Shown: positions 34,138-42,768 of the stretch, in pieces
How positions within the stretch are numbered: position 1 is the stretch's first letter
Layout: every line of letters begins with the position of its first letter
Origin: Streptomyces capillispiralis
GTDB lineage: Bacteria > Actinomycetota > Actinomycetes > Streptomycetales > Streptomycetaceae
NCBI RefSeq assembly: GCF_007829875.1
Contig: NZ_VIWV01000001.1
Coordinates: forward strand, 2,388,501-2,452,500
Direction: 5' to 3'
Length of the DNA: 64,000 nt
The notes under the pieces: generated by a model
Told to the model about the DNA's origin: nothing
What the model saw: only the letters and a program-made list of their open reading frames with translations
Databases searched by the model: none
Position numbers and translations under genes: made by a program

Positions 34138-35496
34138 TCACGGGGCGTGGGTGCCGGAGGCGCGGCCGGCCCTCGGGGCGCGCCGGGGTGTCCGGGCGGG
34201 GCGGGACCAGACCGGCAGGAGGTCCTCCGCCAGCACCCGGTCCCAGGTGGGGTGGCTGGTCCTGGACGTCGCGGCCGCCCGGTGCCGTACCGCCTCGCGT
34301 GCGGCGGGGCGGTCGAGCAGCGGGCGCAGGGCGTCCGCCCAGGCCAGGGGGTCGTCCCGGGGGACGACGACGCCGTCCCGGCCGGGTGCGGTGAGCCAGC
34401 GGGTGGTGCGCGCGCCCTCGGGGAGGACCACCGCGAGGCCCGACGCCATCGCCTCGGCGACGACGTTGCCGCTGGTCTCCGTGCGGGACGGGAAGGCGAA
34501 GACGTCGCAGCCCGCGTACACCCGGGCCAGCCGGTCCTGCGGGAGCGGCCCGAGCAGGGTGACGTCCGGTCCGAGCAGCCGGCGCACGGTGTCCTCCTCG
34601 GCGCCCGAACCGGCCATGACCAGGTGTGCGGCTGTGCCCTGGGCGCGCAGCAGCCGGACGCTCTCGGCCAGCAGCGGCACTCCCTTGGTGGCGTCGAGCC
34701 GGCCGGCGAACAGCACCAGCGGGCGGTCGGCCGGTACGCCGTACTCGCGCGCGAGCCGGGCGCGTGCGGTGGGGTCGGGCCGGAAGAGGTCGTGGTCGAT
34801 GCCGCGGCGCAGCGGGGCCACGCGGTGCGGGCCGAGGGTGCGGGCGAGTTCCGCGCGTCCTTCGGGGGTCGGGACCAGTACGCGTTCGCAGTGGGCCAGC
34901 AGCCGGTCCCGGCGGCGGCGCAGCCGGGTCTCCGCGCGGCGGGCGAGGAGGTCGTCGGCGCGCGGGTGGGTGCCGGGCAGCCAGCGGTCGGCGAGGTAGC
35001 GGGCGTAGACGGGGGCCAGCAGCGGGACGTCGGTGTGCACCGAGCCGATGAGCCGGGGCCGGGGGGCGGACCGGCGGGCCGCGTGGCGGTCCAGCCGTAC
35101 GGCGGTGGTGGCGAAGGCGAAGCTGTGGGTGAGGTGCCAGACGTCGTGCCGGGGCAGCAGGGCCGCGAGGCGCGGATGCCAGGGCGCGAGGTCGCAGACG
35201 TCCTCGGCGCTGTCGGCCGACCGGATCGCGGCCGTGCTGAGCACCGGCCGGAGCATGACGAGCCGGACGTGCGGGCCCAGCGGTTCCACGTGCTCCCGGT
35301 CGCCGAGGAAGTAGACGGTCAGGTCGAGCGGGGTGCCGTCGCGGTCGACGGGCAGGCGCTCGGGGAGGCGGGCGGCGCTGTGCGCGAAGTGTTCCCAGCA
35401 CTTCACATGGCCGCCCGACGTGTCGCGCCGCAGCAGCTCCACCAGGACCGCTACCGAGGGCACGGACTGCGGGTACCACCCGGCCGGGCGGCTCAA
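34138..35496 (-). CDS. GT4-type glycosyltransferase
   Basis: A 452-residue glycosyltransferase of the GT-B fold. The N-terminal domain has VAVLVELLRRDTSGGHVKCWEHF and GSVHTDVPLLAPVYARY; the donor-binding domain has LVLFAGRLDATKGVPLLAESV and FPSRTETSGNVVAEAMASGL, the E-x7-E signature of GT4 enzymes. The start is uncertain: TTG at 35496 gives this length, GTG at 35463 gives 441 residues and begins just before the conserved block. Probably transfers a sugar to a lipid or wall polymer. It diverges from the YceI gene across a palindrome. Confidence 0.87.
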   Translation of the reverse strand: MSRPAGWYPQSVPSVAVLVELLRRDTSGGHVKCWEHFAHSAARLPERLPVDRDGTPLDLTVYFLGDREHVEPLGPHVRLVMLRPVLSTAAIRSADSAEDVCDLAPWHPRLAALLPRHDVWHLTHSFAFATTAVRLDRHAARRSAPRPRLIGSVHTDVPLLAPVYARYLADRWLPGTHPRADDLLARRAETRLRRRRDRLLAHCERVLVPTPEGRAELARTLGPHRVAPLRRGIDHDLFRPDPTARARLAREYGVPADRPLVLFAGRLDATKGVPLLAESVRLLRAQGTAAHLVMAGSGAEEDTVRRLLGPDVTLLGPLPQDRLARVYAGCDVFAFPSRTETSGNVVAEAMASGLAVVLPEGARTTRWLTAPGRDGVVVPRDDPLAWADALRPLLDRPAAREAVRHRAAATSRTSHPTWDRVLAEDLLPVWSRPARTPRRAPRAGRASGTHAP

Positions 35497-35564
35497 TCAC
35501 GCCGACTTCGCCAAAGATGTTGAACGTTGAAGGGAATAGGTCTACGGTGGACCTCGTTGGACTA

Positions 35565-35578
35565 GTTGAACATTCAAC
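35565..35578. promoter_or_regulatory. Palindromic operator candidate before the YceI gene
   Basis: GTTGAA-CA-TTCAAC is a perfect six-base-arm palindrome 23 bp before the YceI start. A related GTTGAACGTTGAA lies at about 35519-35531. The size and AT content fit a MarR-family site; no such regulator is encoded nearby. Confidence 0.45.
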
Positions 35579-35601
35579 ATGATCTCCTCAGGAGGAACAC
35601 C

Positions 35602-36219
35602 ATGGGCATCTTCGGCCGCAAGAACGACGCAACCGCCACCGCCACCGCGACCGCCGCTCCCGCCGTCAACCCGGACCTCGCCGCGCTGACCGGCGAGTAC
35701 ACGATCGACCCCGCGCACAGCACGATCGGCTTCGTCGCGCGGCACGCCATGGTCACCAACGTCAAGGGCGGCTTCCAGGACTTCACCGGCACGCTCCAGC
35801 TCGACGGCTCGGACCCGTCGCGGTCCACGGCCACCCTCGACGTGGTGATGGACAGCATCGACACGGGCAACGCCGACCGTGACGGCCACCTGAAGACCGC
35901 GGACTTCTTCCGGACCGACGAGTTCCCGGCCATGACGTTCCGCTCCACCCGGGCCGAGGCCCTCGGTGGCGACGACTACCGCATCACCGGTGACCTGACC
36001 ATCCTGGGCACCACCAAGCCGCTCACCATCGACCTCGAGTTCAACGGTGCCGCCACGGACCCCTTCGGCAACGAGCGCGTCGGCTTCGAGGGCAAGGCGG
36101 AGATCCTGCGCTCCGAGTGGGGCCTGACCTGGAACGCGGCGCTGGAGACGGGCGGCGTCCTGGTCTCCGACAAGATCAAGCTGAACTTCGACATCTCGGC
36201 GATCCGCAAGACCGCCTGA
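35602..36219 (+). CDS. YceI-family lipid-binding protein
   Basis: A 205-residue protein: a short polar start with an Ala/Thr run (ATATATAAPA), then the YceI lipocalin-like barrel. Family landmarks are YTIDPAHSTIGFVARHAMVTNVKG, FRTDEFPAMTFRST, LTILGTTKPLTIDLEFNG and SEWGLTWNAALETGGVLVSDKIKL. The start is ATG at 35602 behind AGGAGGAAC. No signal peptide, so it should be cytoplasmic. YceI proteins bind polyisoprenoids or other amphiphiles. Probably under control of the palindrome upstream. Confidence 0.93.
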   Translation: MGIFGRKNDATATATATAAPAVNPDLAALTGEYTIDPAHSTIGFVARHAMVTNVKGGFQDFTGTLQLDGSDPSRSTATLDVVMDSIDTGNADRDGHLKTADFFRTDEFPAMTFRSTRAEALGGDDYRITGDLTILGTTKPLTIDLEFNGAATDPFGNERVGFEGKAEILRSEWGLTWNAALETGGVLVSDKIKLNFDISAIRKTA

Positions 36220-36255
36220 CCCCCGCCGACGGCGCCCCCGCCGGCGCCACCCCCT

Positions 36256-36300
36256 GAGCGCGCCCGCCCAGCCGGTCACCATCCGGAAGGGCGGGCGCTC
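36256..36300. terminator. Terminator between the YceI gene and the Gly-rich membrane protein
   Basis: GAGCG plus CCCGCCC on the left pair with GGGCGGGCGCTC on the right, with a two-base bulge and an inner CCGG/CCGG stem. It lies 37 bp after YceI and 33 bp from the stop of the convergent gene. Confidence 0.6.
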
Positions 36301-36332
36301 GGCGTGCCCGGGGACCGCGGACGGCCGGCCGT

Positions 36333-37655
36333 TCAGAAGCCGCCACCGAAGTCGCCCCCACCGCCGAAGTCGCCGCCGAAGTCACCGCTGTCGAAGTCCG
36401 CGCCGGAGACGTCGCCGCCGCCGTAGCCGCCGAAGTCGCCGTATCCCGCGCCGTAGTCGGCCGCGTAGCCGGGGCCGGCCATCATGCCGCCGAGCATGGT
36501 GCCGACGAGCAGGCCGGGCAGCAGCCCGCCGCCGAAGTAGCCGCCCGCCCAGGGGCCGTAGGCGGGACCCGCGTCCCAGTAGGGGCGGCGGCCGTAGTCG
36601 GTGTCGACCTCGCGCACGGCCGGGTCGAGGCCGTCGGCGATACGGGCCCGGTCGGCCGCGCACACCGGGACCTCGCGTGCGGCACCGCCGGGCGGCGTCC
36701 AGGCCGCGTCGGCCACCGACGGGCCGTGGCGGGGATCGAAGAAGCAGGGCGGCCGGCGCTCCGGCAGCGGGCGGCGCTCCCGGCGGGCGGCCAGCGAGAC
36801 GAGGGCGAAGCGGCCGTCCTCCACGGCCTGGGTGACGGCCCGCACGTCCTCCGGTTTGCGGGCCGCGGCCATGAAGGACTTGGACCGCTCGTAGGCGTCC
36901 AGCGCGTGCTCGTAGTCGGCGCGCATCGCGTCGTCCGCGCCGGGTTCGGCGGGGTGGAAGTCGAGGCGGTCGAGTTCCTCGCCGAACGCGGTGATGTCCT
37001 CGTCGACCACCACCCGCAGCCGCTCCAGCGCGGCCCGCTGCTCCTCCTCGTGGCGCCGCCGGTTGCGGCGGACCAGGGTGTACGCGCCCACGCCGCCGGC
37101 CGCCAGCACCGCTCCGACGGTGATCAGCCCGCCGACCGGGACGTCGCCGCCGGACCCCTCGCTCCAGGAGCCCGGCGCCGAGCCGCCGGTGTTGCGCAGC
37201 GCGTCGTCGACGAAGTCGTTGAGCTGGGCCTTGGCGTCACCGGCGCCCTGCACGGCGGTGACCAGGTTCCGCACGCCGTCGCGGCTGAGCACGCTGCTGT
37301 CGGCGCGCGCGTCGAACTCGTCGCCGAGGCGGATGCCGTACAGACCGGTGACACCGGTCTCGGTGCGCAGGTTCCGGAAGAGGTTCTCGGTGGGGTAGTC
37401 CGCCGGGAGCACCGCCACGAAGACGGGTTTGTCGGCGTCCTCGATCTTGTCGGCGAGGGCCTCGGCGTCGGACTCGGCCAGGATGTCCCGGGCCTCGGGG
37501 TCGACGTAGACGGGGCGCTCGCGCAGTTCCTGGGCGACGACCGAGAGGTCCGTGGCCGCCTGCGCCCCGGGCGCACCGGCCATCAGGACCGCCAGGGCGG
37601 CGGCCACCGGCACGATCAGCAGGCGTACGAGGGTACGCGTCAGCGCGTCCTTCAT
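36333..37655 (-). CDS. Membrane-anchored protein with TPM-like domain and Gly-rich tail
   Basis: A 440-residue protein. A signal peptide (residues 1-33, ending GAQAA) leads to an extracellular alpha-beta domain (about 35-155; VFVAVLPADYPTENLFRNL) that resembles the TPM fold, then one transmembrane helix (about 174-194) and a cytoplasmic region with a helical segment and RRPPCFFDPRHGPS. The last 70 residues are glycine-, aspartate- and tyrosine-rich (DFGGYGGGD, GGDFGGGG). ATG at 37655 is the start. Function unknown; the tail could drive self-association. Confidence 0.8.
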   Translation of the reverse strand: MKDALTRTLVRLLIVPVAAALAVLMAGAPGAQAATDLSVVAQELRERPVYVDPEARDILAESDAEALADKIEDADKPVFVAVLPADYPTENLFRNLRTETGVTGLYGIRLGDEFDARADSSVLSRDGVRNLVTAVQGAGDAKAQLNDFVDDALRNTGGSAPGSWSEGSGGDVPVGGLITVGAVLAAGGVGAYTLVRRNRRRHEEEQRAALERLRVVVDEDITAFGEELDRLDFHPAEPGADDAMRADYEHALDAYERSKSFMAAARKPEDVRAVTQAVEDGRFALVSLAARRERRPLPERRPPCFFDPRHGPSVADAAWTPPGGAAREVPVCAADRARIADGLDPAVREVDTDYGRRPYWDAGPAYGPWAGGYFGGGLLPGLLVGTMLGGMMAGPGYAADYGAGYGDFGGYGGGDVSGADFDSGDFGGDFGGGGDFGGGF

Positions 37656-37698
37656 ACGTTCGAAGCTACCTGAATCCGGCCGGAAACGGACATCCGGA

Positions 37699-37730
37699 CC
37701 GGCAGGGGTTTCCGGCGGGACCCCTGCCGG
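37699..37730 (-). terminator. Terminator downstream of the cimA-type gene
   Basis: A perfect 11-bp stem (37699-37709 with 37720-37730) with a ten-base loop, eight bases after the stop on the minus strand. Confidence 0.65.
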
Positions 37731-37738
37731 GCGGGTTC

Positions 37739-39343
37739 CTAGGCCGCCGGCTCCACGCCGGCCCGCAGCAGCCCGTAGGCGTAGGCGTCCTCCAGGGCCT
37801 GCCAGGACGCGGCGATGACGTTCTCCGCGACCCCCACCGTGGACCACTCCCCCGCCCCGTCGGAGGTGGAGATCAGCACCCGGGTCGTGGACTGGGTGCC
37901 GTGCTTGCCCTCCAGGATGCGGACCTTGTAGTCGACCAGCTCCAGCGCGGCGAGCTGAGGGTAGATCTTCTCCAGGGCGACGCGCAGGGCGCGGTCCAGG
38001 GCGTTGACCGGGCCGTTGCCCTCGGCGGTGGCGACGATGCGCTCGCTCTTGGCCCACAGCTTCACCGTGGCCTCGTTGGCGTGGGTGCCGTCGGGGCGGT
38101 CCTCGACGATCGCGCGCCAGGACTCGACGTCGAAGTACTTCAGCGGCCTGCCCTCGGCCTCCGCGCGCAGCAGCAGTTCGAAGGAGGCGTCGGCGGCCTC
38201 GTAGGTGTAGCCCTTGAGTTCGCGCTCCTTGACCCGCTCGACGACCCGGCCGACCAGTTCCCGGTCGCCGCCGAGGTCGATGCCGAGTTCTTTGCCCTTG
38301 AGCTCGATGGAGGCGCGGCCGGCCATGTCGGAGACCAGCATCCGCATGGTGTTGCCGACCTGCTCGGGGTCGATGTGCTGGTACAGGTCCGGGTCGACCT
38401 TGATCGCGGAGGCGTGCAGGCCGGCCTTGTGCGCGAAGGCGGAGACGCCGACGTAGGGCTGGTGGGTGGAGGGCGTGAGGTTGACGACCTCGGCGATGGC
38501 GTGCGAGATGCGGGTCATCTCGCGCAGGTGTCCCTCGGGCAGGACCTTCTTGCCGTACTTGAGTTCCAGGGCGGCGACGACGGGGAAGAGGTTGGCGTTG
38601 CCGACCCGCTCGCCGTAGCCGTTGGCCGTGCACTGGACGTGGGTGGCGCCCGCGTCGACGGCGGCGAGGGTGTTGGCGACCGCGCAGCCGGTGTCGTCCT
38701 GGGCGTGGATGCCGAGCCGGGCGCCGGTGTCGGCGAGCACGGTGGCGACCACGGCCTGGATCTGCGCCGGGAGCATGCCGCCGTTGGTGTCGCACAGGAC
38801 GACGACGTCGGCGCCGGCCTCGGACGCGGCGCGTACCACCGCCTTGGCGTACTCGGGGTTGGCGCGGTAGCCGTCGAAGAAGTGCTCGCAGTCGACGAAG
38901 ACGCGGCGGCCCTGCCCCTTGAGGAAGGACACGGTGTCGCGGACCATCTCCAGGTTCTCGTCGAGGGTGGTGCGCAGGGCGAGCTCGACATGCCGGTCGT
39001 GGGACTTGGCGACCAGCGTGATCACCTGGGCGCCGGAGTCGAGGAGCGCCCTGACCTGGGGGTCCTGCTCGGCGGTGGTGCCGGCGCGGCGGGTGGCGCC
39101 GAAGGCGACCAGCGCCGCGTGCCGGAACTCGATCTCCTGCTGGGCCCGGGCGAAGAACTCCGTGTCACGGGGGTTCGCGCCGGGCCAGCCGCCCTCGATG
39201 AAGCCCACGCCGAACTCGTCCAGGTGCCGGGCGATGGCGAGCTTGTCGGCGACCGTGAGGTTGATGCCCTCGCGCTGGGCGCCGTCGCGCAGGGTGGTGT
39301 CGAAGACGTGGAACGAGTCGTCGGGCTCGCTGGTTGCGGTCAT
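37739..39343 (-). CDS. cimA: LeuA-family synthase, probably (R)-citramalate synthase
   Basis: A 534-residue aldolase-type synthase condensing acetyl-CoA with a 2-oxoacid. It has FDTTLRDGAQREG at the start of the barrel, the metal-site HAQDDTGCAVANTLAA, QCTANGYGERVGNANL and a C-terminal LeuA-type regulatory domain (RILEGKHGTQSTTRVLI). The layout is that of CimA-type proteins, which use pyruvate to make citramalate for isoleucine synthesis; some databases call it 2-isopropylmalate synthase. I chose ATG 39343 (MTATSEPDD) with AGGAG ten bases upstream, not the in-frame 39394. A terminator-like hairpin upstream suggests attenuation. Confidence 0.85.
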   Translation of the reverse strand: MTATSEPDDSFHVFDTTLRDGAQREGINLTVADKLAIARHLDEFGVGFIEGGWPGANPRDTEFFARAQQEIEFRHAALVAFGATRRAGTTAEQDPQVRALLDSGAQVITLVAKSHDRHVELALRTTLDENLEMVRDTVSFLKGQGRRVFVDCEHFFDGYRANPEYAKAVVRAASEAGADVVVLCDTNGGMLPAQIQAVVATVLADTGARLGIHAQDDTGCAVANTLAAVDAGATHVQCTANGYGERVGNANLFPVVAALELKYGKKVLPEGHLREMTRISHAIAEVVNLTPSTHQPYVGVSAFAHKAGLHASAIKVDPDLYQHIDPEQVGNTMRMLVSDMAGRASIELKGKELGIDLGGDRELVGRVVERVKERELKGYTYEAADASFELLLRAEAEGRPLKYFDVESWRAIVEDRPDGTHANEATVKLWAKSERIVATAEGNGPVNALDRALRVALEKIYPQLAALELVDYKVRILEGKHGTQSTTRVLISTSDGAGEWSTVGVAENVIAASWQALEDAYAYGLLRAGVEPAA

Positions 39344-39645
39344 GGTCTGAAGGCTCCTGAGTTGATCTCGGTCTACCGGAATGACCGGTTCCACCGTTCC
39401 CCCATGGTCCCTTGCGCCCCGTTCCCGGCTGCGGGTGGGCCAGGAAACAGAAAAACCCCTCGCGGGTGCGAGAGGTCTGCGCGCGGGTCGAGGACGACGG
39501 TGTCCGCCCGTACCGTGTCGTACGTGCGGTCACTGCGGACCGGCGCGCCTGCTGCCAATAATCGTGGCGAACGAGAGCACGGGGGCAGTTTGGCACAAGC
39601 CGCCCCCGCGCTCACGATCCGTCTCAGGATGCGGGCGGTGCGTGG
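39344..39645 (-). promoter_or_regulatory. Leader region of the cimA-type gene with candidate attenuator
   Basis: 302 non-coding bases. The minus strand contains a hairpin (39456-39463 with 39468-39475, one G-U pair) followed by five T, a proper intrinsic terminator placed 107 bases before the start codon. Upstream of it a short frame from GTG 39580 reads 16 codons including Leu and adjacent Ile-Ile codons. No strong ribosome site precedes that frame, so the leader peptide is tentative; the terminator is clear. Confidence 0.55.
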
Positions 39646-40941
39646 TCAGCGCGGACGGCGCACGAAGCCGTCGTACTGGCCGTTGGTGTCGTCCGGTACG
39701 AGCTGGGCGGACCCGCTGCCGAGGCCGATCCGCCGGGCGCCGGCGCCCACCCAGGACACCGTCACCGGGGCGTCCGTCACGGGCCCCGAGGCGACGGACT
39801 CGCTGATCAGCCGCGTGCCGCCGGTGCGCAGGTCGCGCAGGTAGACGTTGGACGGCCCGAGCCGTCCGTCCGCGAGCCGCGGCTCCGCCGCGTAGGCCAG
39901 GTGGCGGGCGTCCGGGCTGAGCACGGGGTCGTGCGGCCCGTACTCGCCGTCGGGGCCGGGATCGACGCGCCGGGTGACGTCCGTCCGCAGGTCACGGACG
40001 TACAGGTGGACGGTGTCGCCGGGCTCCTCGCCCGGGACCAGGTCGTCGCCCCAGTACTGGAACGCCACGGTGCGGCCGTCGGCGGAGAGCGAGGCGGGCA
40101 TGGCGTACCGCTGGGCGGGCGTGCCGTCCGGCCGGACGTTGACCTGCTCCTCGGTGCCGGTGCGGCGGTCGTGCACCCAGGTGGCGCCGTACCCGCTGCG
40201 CGGCACCGACTGGGTGTACATCACGAAGGTGCCGTCGGCGCTGATGCCGTCCAGGCCCGCCGGGTTCGTCGGCCGGTCGCGGTTGCTGATCCGCTCCACG
40301 GCACCGGTGCGCCGGTCGAGCAGGTACACGGCCCCGAACAGGTCGCCGGGGCCGGTCTCCATGCGGTCGGCCTTGGCGTTGAAGGCGATGTACCGGGCGT
40401 CCGCCGACATGACGGCGCCGCCCGCGTAGGCGGAGCCCCCGTCGAGGCCCACGCTGATCCGCCCGGTGCGGCCGGTGCGCCGGTCGTGCAGGTAGATGTC
40501 GTGGGCCCCGGCGTCCGCCGGCGGAGTGTCCCAGTGCACCAGGTTCCGGGCCCGGGAGCGGAACAGGACGTACCGCCCGTCGGCGCTGATGCCCAGCGCG
40601 GACGACCCGCCGTCGGCCTGCGCGCCGTCCCGGCCGACACTGACCCGCTCGACCGTCCCCCGGCGCAGGTCGCGCACGAAGACGTCCGTGGCCCCGTTGG
40701 TGTCGCCGGGCACCAGGTTGGCCGCGTCCGCGCCGAAGGCCGCGAACCGCCCGTCGGCGCTCAGCCGGGGCCCGTACGCGGCGCCGTCGCCCTGCTCCCC
40801 CGTCGCCGACAGCGTGACCCGCTCGGTCTCCGGCGCCGGTCCCGGTGCCGGTGCCGCCGAGGTCGCCGACAGCGCGACCATCGCCCCCGCGATCACCGCG
40901 ACGGACGCCCCCCGCATGCCTGCGTGCATGGCTCTGTGCAT
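39646..40941 (-). CDS. Secreted TolB/PD40-type beta-propeller protein
   Basis: A 431-residue exported protein. A signal peptide covers residues about 1-30 (ASVAVIAGAMVALSATSAAP). The rest consists of repeats of a pattern like LSADGRFAAFGADAANLVPGDTNG followed by DVFVRDLRRGTVERVS, i.e. WD40-like PD40 blades, about six. The start ATG 40941 has GGGGGAG four bases upstream. Such proteins are usually extracytoplasmic binding platforms; no catalytic motif is seen. It is transcribed alone, between the cimA-type leader and the tetR gene. Confidence 0.85.
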   Translation of the reverse strand: MHRAMHAGMRGASVAVIAGAMVALSATSAAPAPGPAPETERVTLSATGEQGDGAAYGPRLSADGRFAAFGADAANLVPGDTNGATDVFVRDLRRGTVERVSVGRDGAQADGGSSALGISADGRYVLFRSRARNLVHWDTPPADAGAHDIYLHDRRTGRTGRISVGLDGGSAYAGGAVMSADARYIAFNAKADRMETGPGDLFGAVYLLDRRTGAVERISNRDRPTNPAGLDGISADGTFVMYTQSVPRSGYGATWVHDRRTGTEEQVNVRPDGTPAQRYAMPASLSADGRTVAFQYWGDDLVPGEEPGDTVHLYVRDLRTDVTRRVDPGPDGEYGPHDPVLSPDARHLAYAAEPRLADGRLGPSNVYLRDLRTGGTRLISESVASGPVTDAPVTVSWVGAGARRIGLGSGSAQLVPDDTNGQYDGFVRRPR

Positions 40942-41102
40942 GGCTCTCCCCCGGATTTCCCGTGTCCTCGCGTCCCCGTGCCCCGTGTCCCGTGTCCCCG
41001 TGGACGCTGCTCCCCCGGCCCCGCGCCGAGGGCTCGTCCGAGCCAACCGCACCTCCGGCGGGCCGGTCAATCGCCTGTTGGGAGGACAACCGGGGCGCGG
41101 GT

Positions 41103-41702
41103 TCAGGCGTCCGCGAGGAGCGTTTCGGCGAGGAACTCCCGTACGTGATCAAGGACTTGGGGGCGGTCGGTGCCGCGCAGGCCGATCGCCACATGGATGG
41201 ACAGGCCGTCGAGCAGGGCGCGCAGCCGGGCGGCGTGGCGGTCGGGGTCGACGCGGCGGAACTCGCCCCGGGAGACGCCCTCGGCGAGCAGCGCCACCAG
41301 GTCGCGGTGCCAGGCGCCCTCGATGGCGGCCTGCCGGTCGCGTGCGTCGGCGCCGGCGTTCTGCGAGCGGTTCCACACCTCCAGCCACAGCGTCCAGTGC
41401 GGGTCGCGGTGGCCGTCGGGGACGTACAGGCCGACGTAGGCGTCGAGGCGGTCGCGGGCGGGGGCGGGGCGGGCGAGCAGCCGGGCGCGTTCGGCGCCGA
41501 GGCGGCCCTCGCTCCACTCCAGGGTCCGCAGCAGCAACTCGTCCTTGGAGCCGAAGTAGTAGACCAGGTGCCCGCTGCTCATGCCGACCTCGCGGCCGAG
41601 CGCCGCCATGGTCAGCTGCTCCAGGCCGCGTTCGGCGATCATCGCCATGGCGGCGGCGAGCACGTCCTCGCGCGGCGGAGCCTGTCTGCGTCCTCCCGCC
41701 AT
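41103..41702 (-). CDS. TetR-family regulator of the urease-like/agmatine operon
   Basis: A 199-residue regulator. The helix-turn-helix is in residues about 10-58 (AAMAMIAERGLEQLTMAALGRE, GMSSGHLVYYFGSKDELL) and the ligand domain is of the BetI-like type (WTLWLEVWNRSQ). It is the last gene of ureAB-ureC-aguA-tetR, 17 bases after aguA. A regulator in the same operon often senses a substrate or product; an amine such as agmatine or putrescine would fit but is only inferred. Paired inverted repeats before ureAB (45143-45213) are possible binding sites. Confidence 0.87.
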   Translation of the reverse strand: MAGGRRQAPPREDVLAAAMAMIAERGLEQLTMAALGREVGMSSGHLVYYFGSKDELLLRTLEWSEGRLGAERARLLARPAPARDRLDAYVGLYVPDGHRDPHWTLWLEVWNRSQNAGADARDRQAAIEGAWHRDLVALLAEGVSRGEFRRVDPDRHAARLRALLDGLSIHVAIGLRGTDRPQVLDHVREFLAETLLADA

Positions 41703-41719
41703 CCCGCTGCCCGCTCCCG

Positions 41720-42760
41720 CTAGATCCTCGGCTGCTGCTGGGTGACGCAGTGGATGCCGCCGCCACCCGCGAAGATCGTACGCGCGTCGACCGGCACCAC
41801 CGTGCGTCCGGGGTACAGGCGGCGGAAGAGGGCGGCGGCGCTCTCGTCGCGCGGGTCACCGAAGGCGCAGAGCACGACGCCGCCGTTGCAGACGTAGTGG
41901 TTGATGTAGGAGTAGTCGGCCCAGTGGCCGTCGGCCTCCAGGGCGGTCGGCGCGGGCACCTCGACCACCTCCAGGCGGCGGCCGCGCGCGTCGGTCTGCG
42001 ACCGCAGCAGCCCGATGACCTCCTCGCTCACCTCGTGGTCGGGGTGGGCGGGGTCCGGCTGCCGGTGGGCGACGACCACGCCGGGCCCGGCGAACGCGGC
42101 GACGATGTCGACGTGCCCGAGGGTGCCGTAGCCGTACGGGGGGTAGTCCGCGGTGAGGCCGCGCGGCAGCCAGATCGCCTTGCGGGTGCCGAGCTGGGCG
42201 TGGACCTCCGCCTCGGCCTGCTCCTTCGTCCAGCCGGGGTTGCGTTCGGGGCCGAGCTGCACCGTCTCCGTGAGCAGCACCGTGCCCTCGCCGTCGACGT
42301 GGATGCCGCCGCCCTCGTTGACGAGCCGGGAGGTGTACGTCCGCGCCCCGGCGAGGTCGGCGACATGCGCGGCGATCTTCGCGTCGTGCTCCCAGCGGGC
42401 CCACTCCTGGGCGCCCCAGCCGTTGAACGTCCAGTCGACGGCGGCCAGCGCGCCGCGCCCGTCGGTGAGGAAGGTGGGCCCGATGTCGCGCATCCAGGCG
42501 TCGTCGAGGTCCCGTTCGACGGTGTCCACGCCGGGTCCGAGCAGGGCGCGCGCCCCGGCGGACTGTCCGGGGCCGCACACCACCGTCACCGGTTCGAAGC
42601 GGCGCACGGCGCGGGCCACGTCCGCCCAGGCGGCGCGGGCGGCGGCGAGTTCCCCGGCGTCGGCGAAGGTGTCGTTGGGGCCGGGCCAGGCCATCCAGGT
42701 GCGTTCGTGCGGGGTCCACTCCGCGGGCATGCGGAAGCCGTCGGAGGCGGGCGTGTTCAT
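41720..42760 (-). CDS. aguA: Agmatine deiminase
   Basis: A 346-residue guanidino-group-modifying enzyme that converts agmatine to N-carbamoylputrescine and ammonia. Conserved segments are MPAEWTPHERTWMAWP, DDAWMRDIGPTF, NEGGGIHVDGEGTVLLTE, the catalytic His in GHVDIVAAF, and the nucleophile Cys in GGGGIHCVTQQQP near the C-terminus. All catalytic residues are present. The start is ATG at 42760, eight bases after the ureC stop. No AguB (N-carbamoylputrescine amidase) gene is in the window; the neighbours are urease subunits instead. Confidence 0.93.
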   Translation of the reverse strand: MNTPASDGFRMPAEWTPHERTWMAWPGPNDTFADAGELAAARAAWADVARAVRRFEPVTVVCGPGQSAGARALLGPGVDTVERDLDDAWMRDIGPTFLTDGRGALAAVDWTFNGWGAQEWARWEHDAKIAAHVADLAGARTYTSRLVNEGGGIHVDGEGTVLLTETVQLGPERNPGWTKEQAEAEVHAQLGTRKAIWLPRGLTADYPPYGYGTLGHVDIVAAFAGPGVVVAHRQPDPAHPDHEVSEEVIGLLRSQTDARGRRLEVVEVPAPTALEADGHWADYSYINHYVCNGGVVLCAFGDPRDESAAALFRRLYPGRTVVPVDARTIFAGGGGIHCVTQQQPRI

Positions 42761-42768
42761 GCGGGTCC

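Noticed and set aside
39373..39615. 80-codon minus-strand frame before the cimA-type gene
   Set aside because: It runs through the terminator hairpin and has no conserved or leader-like content; the shorter frame from 39580 is a better, still weak, candidate.
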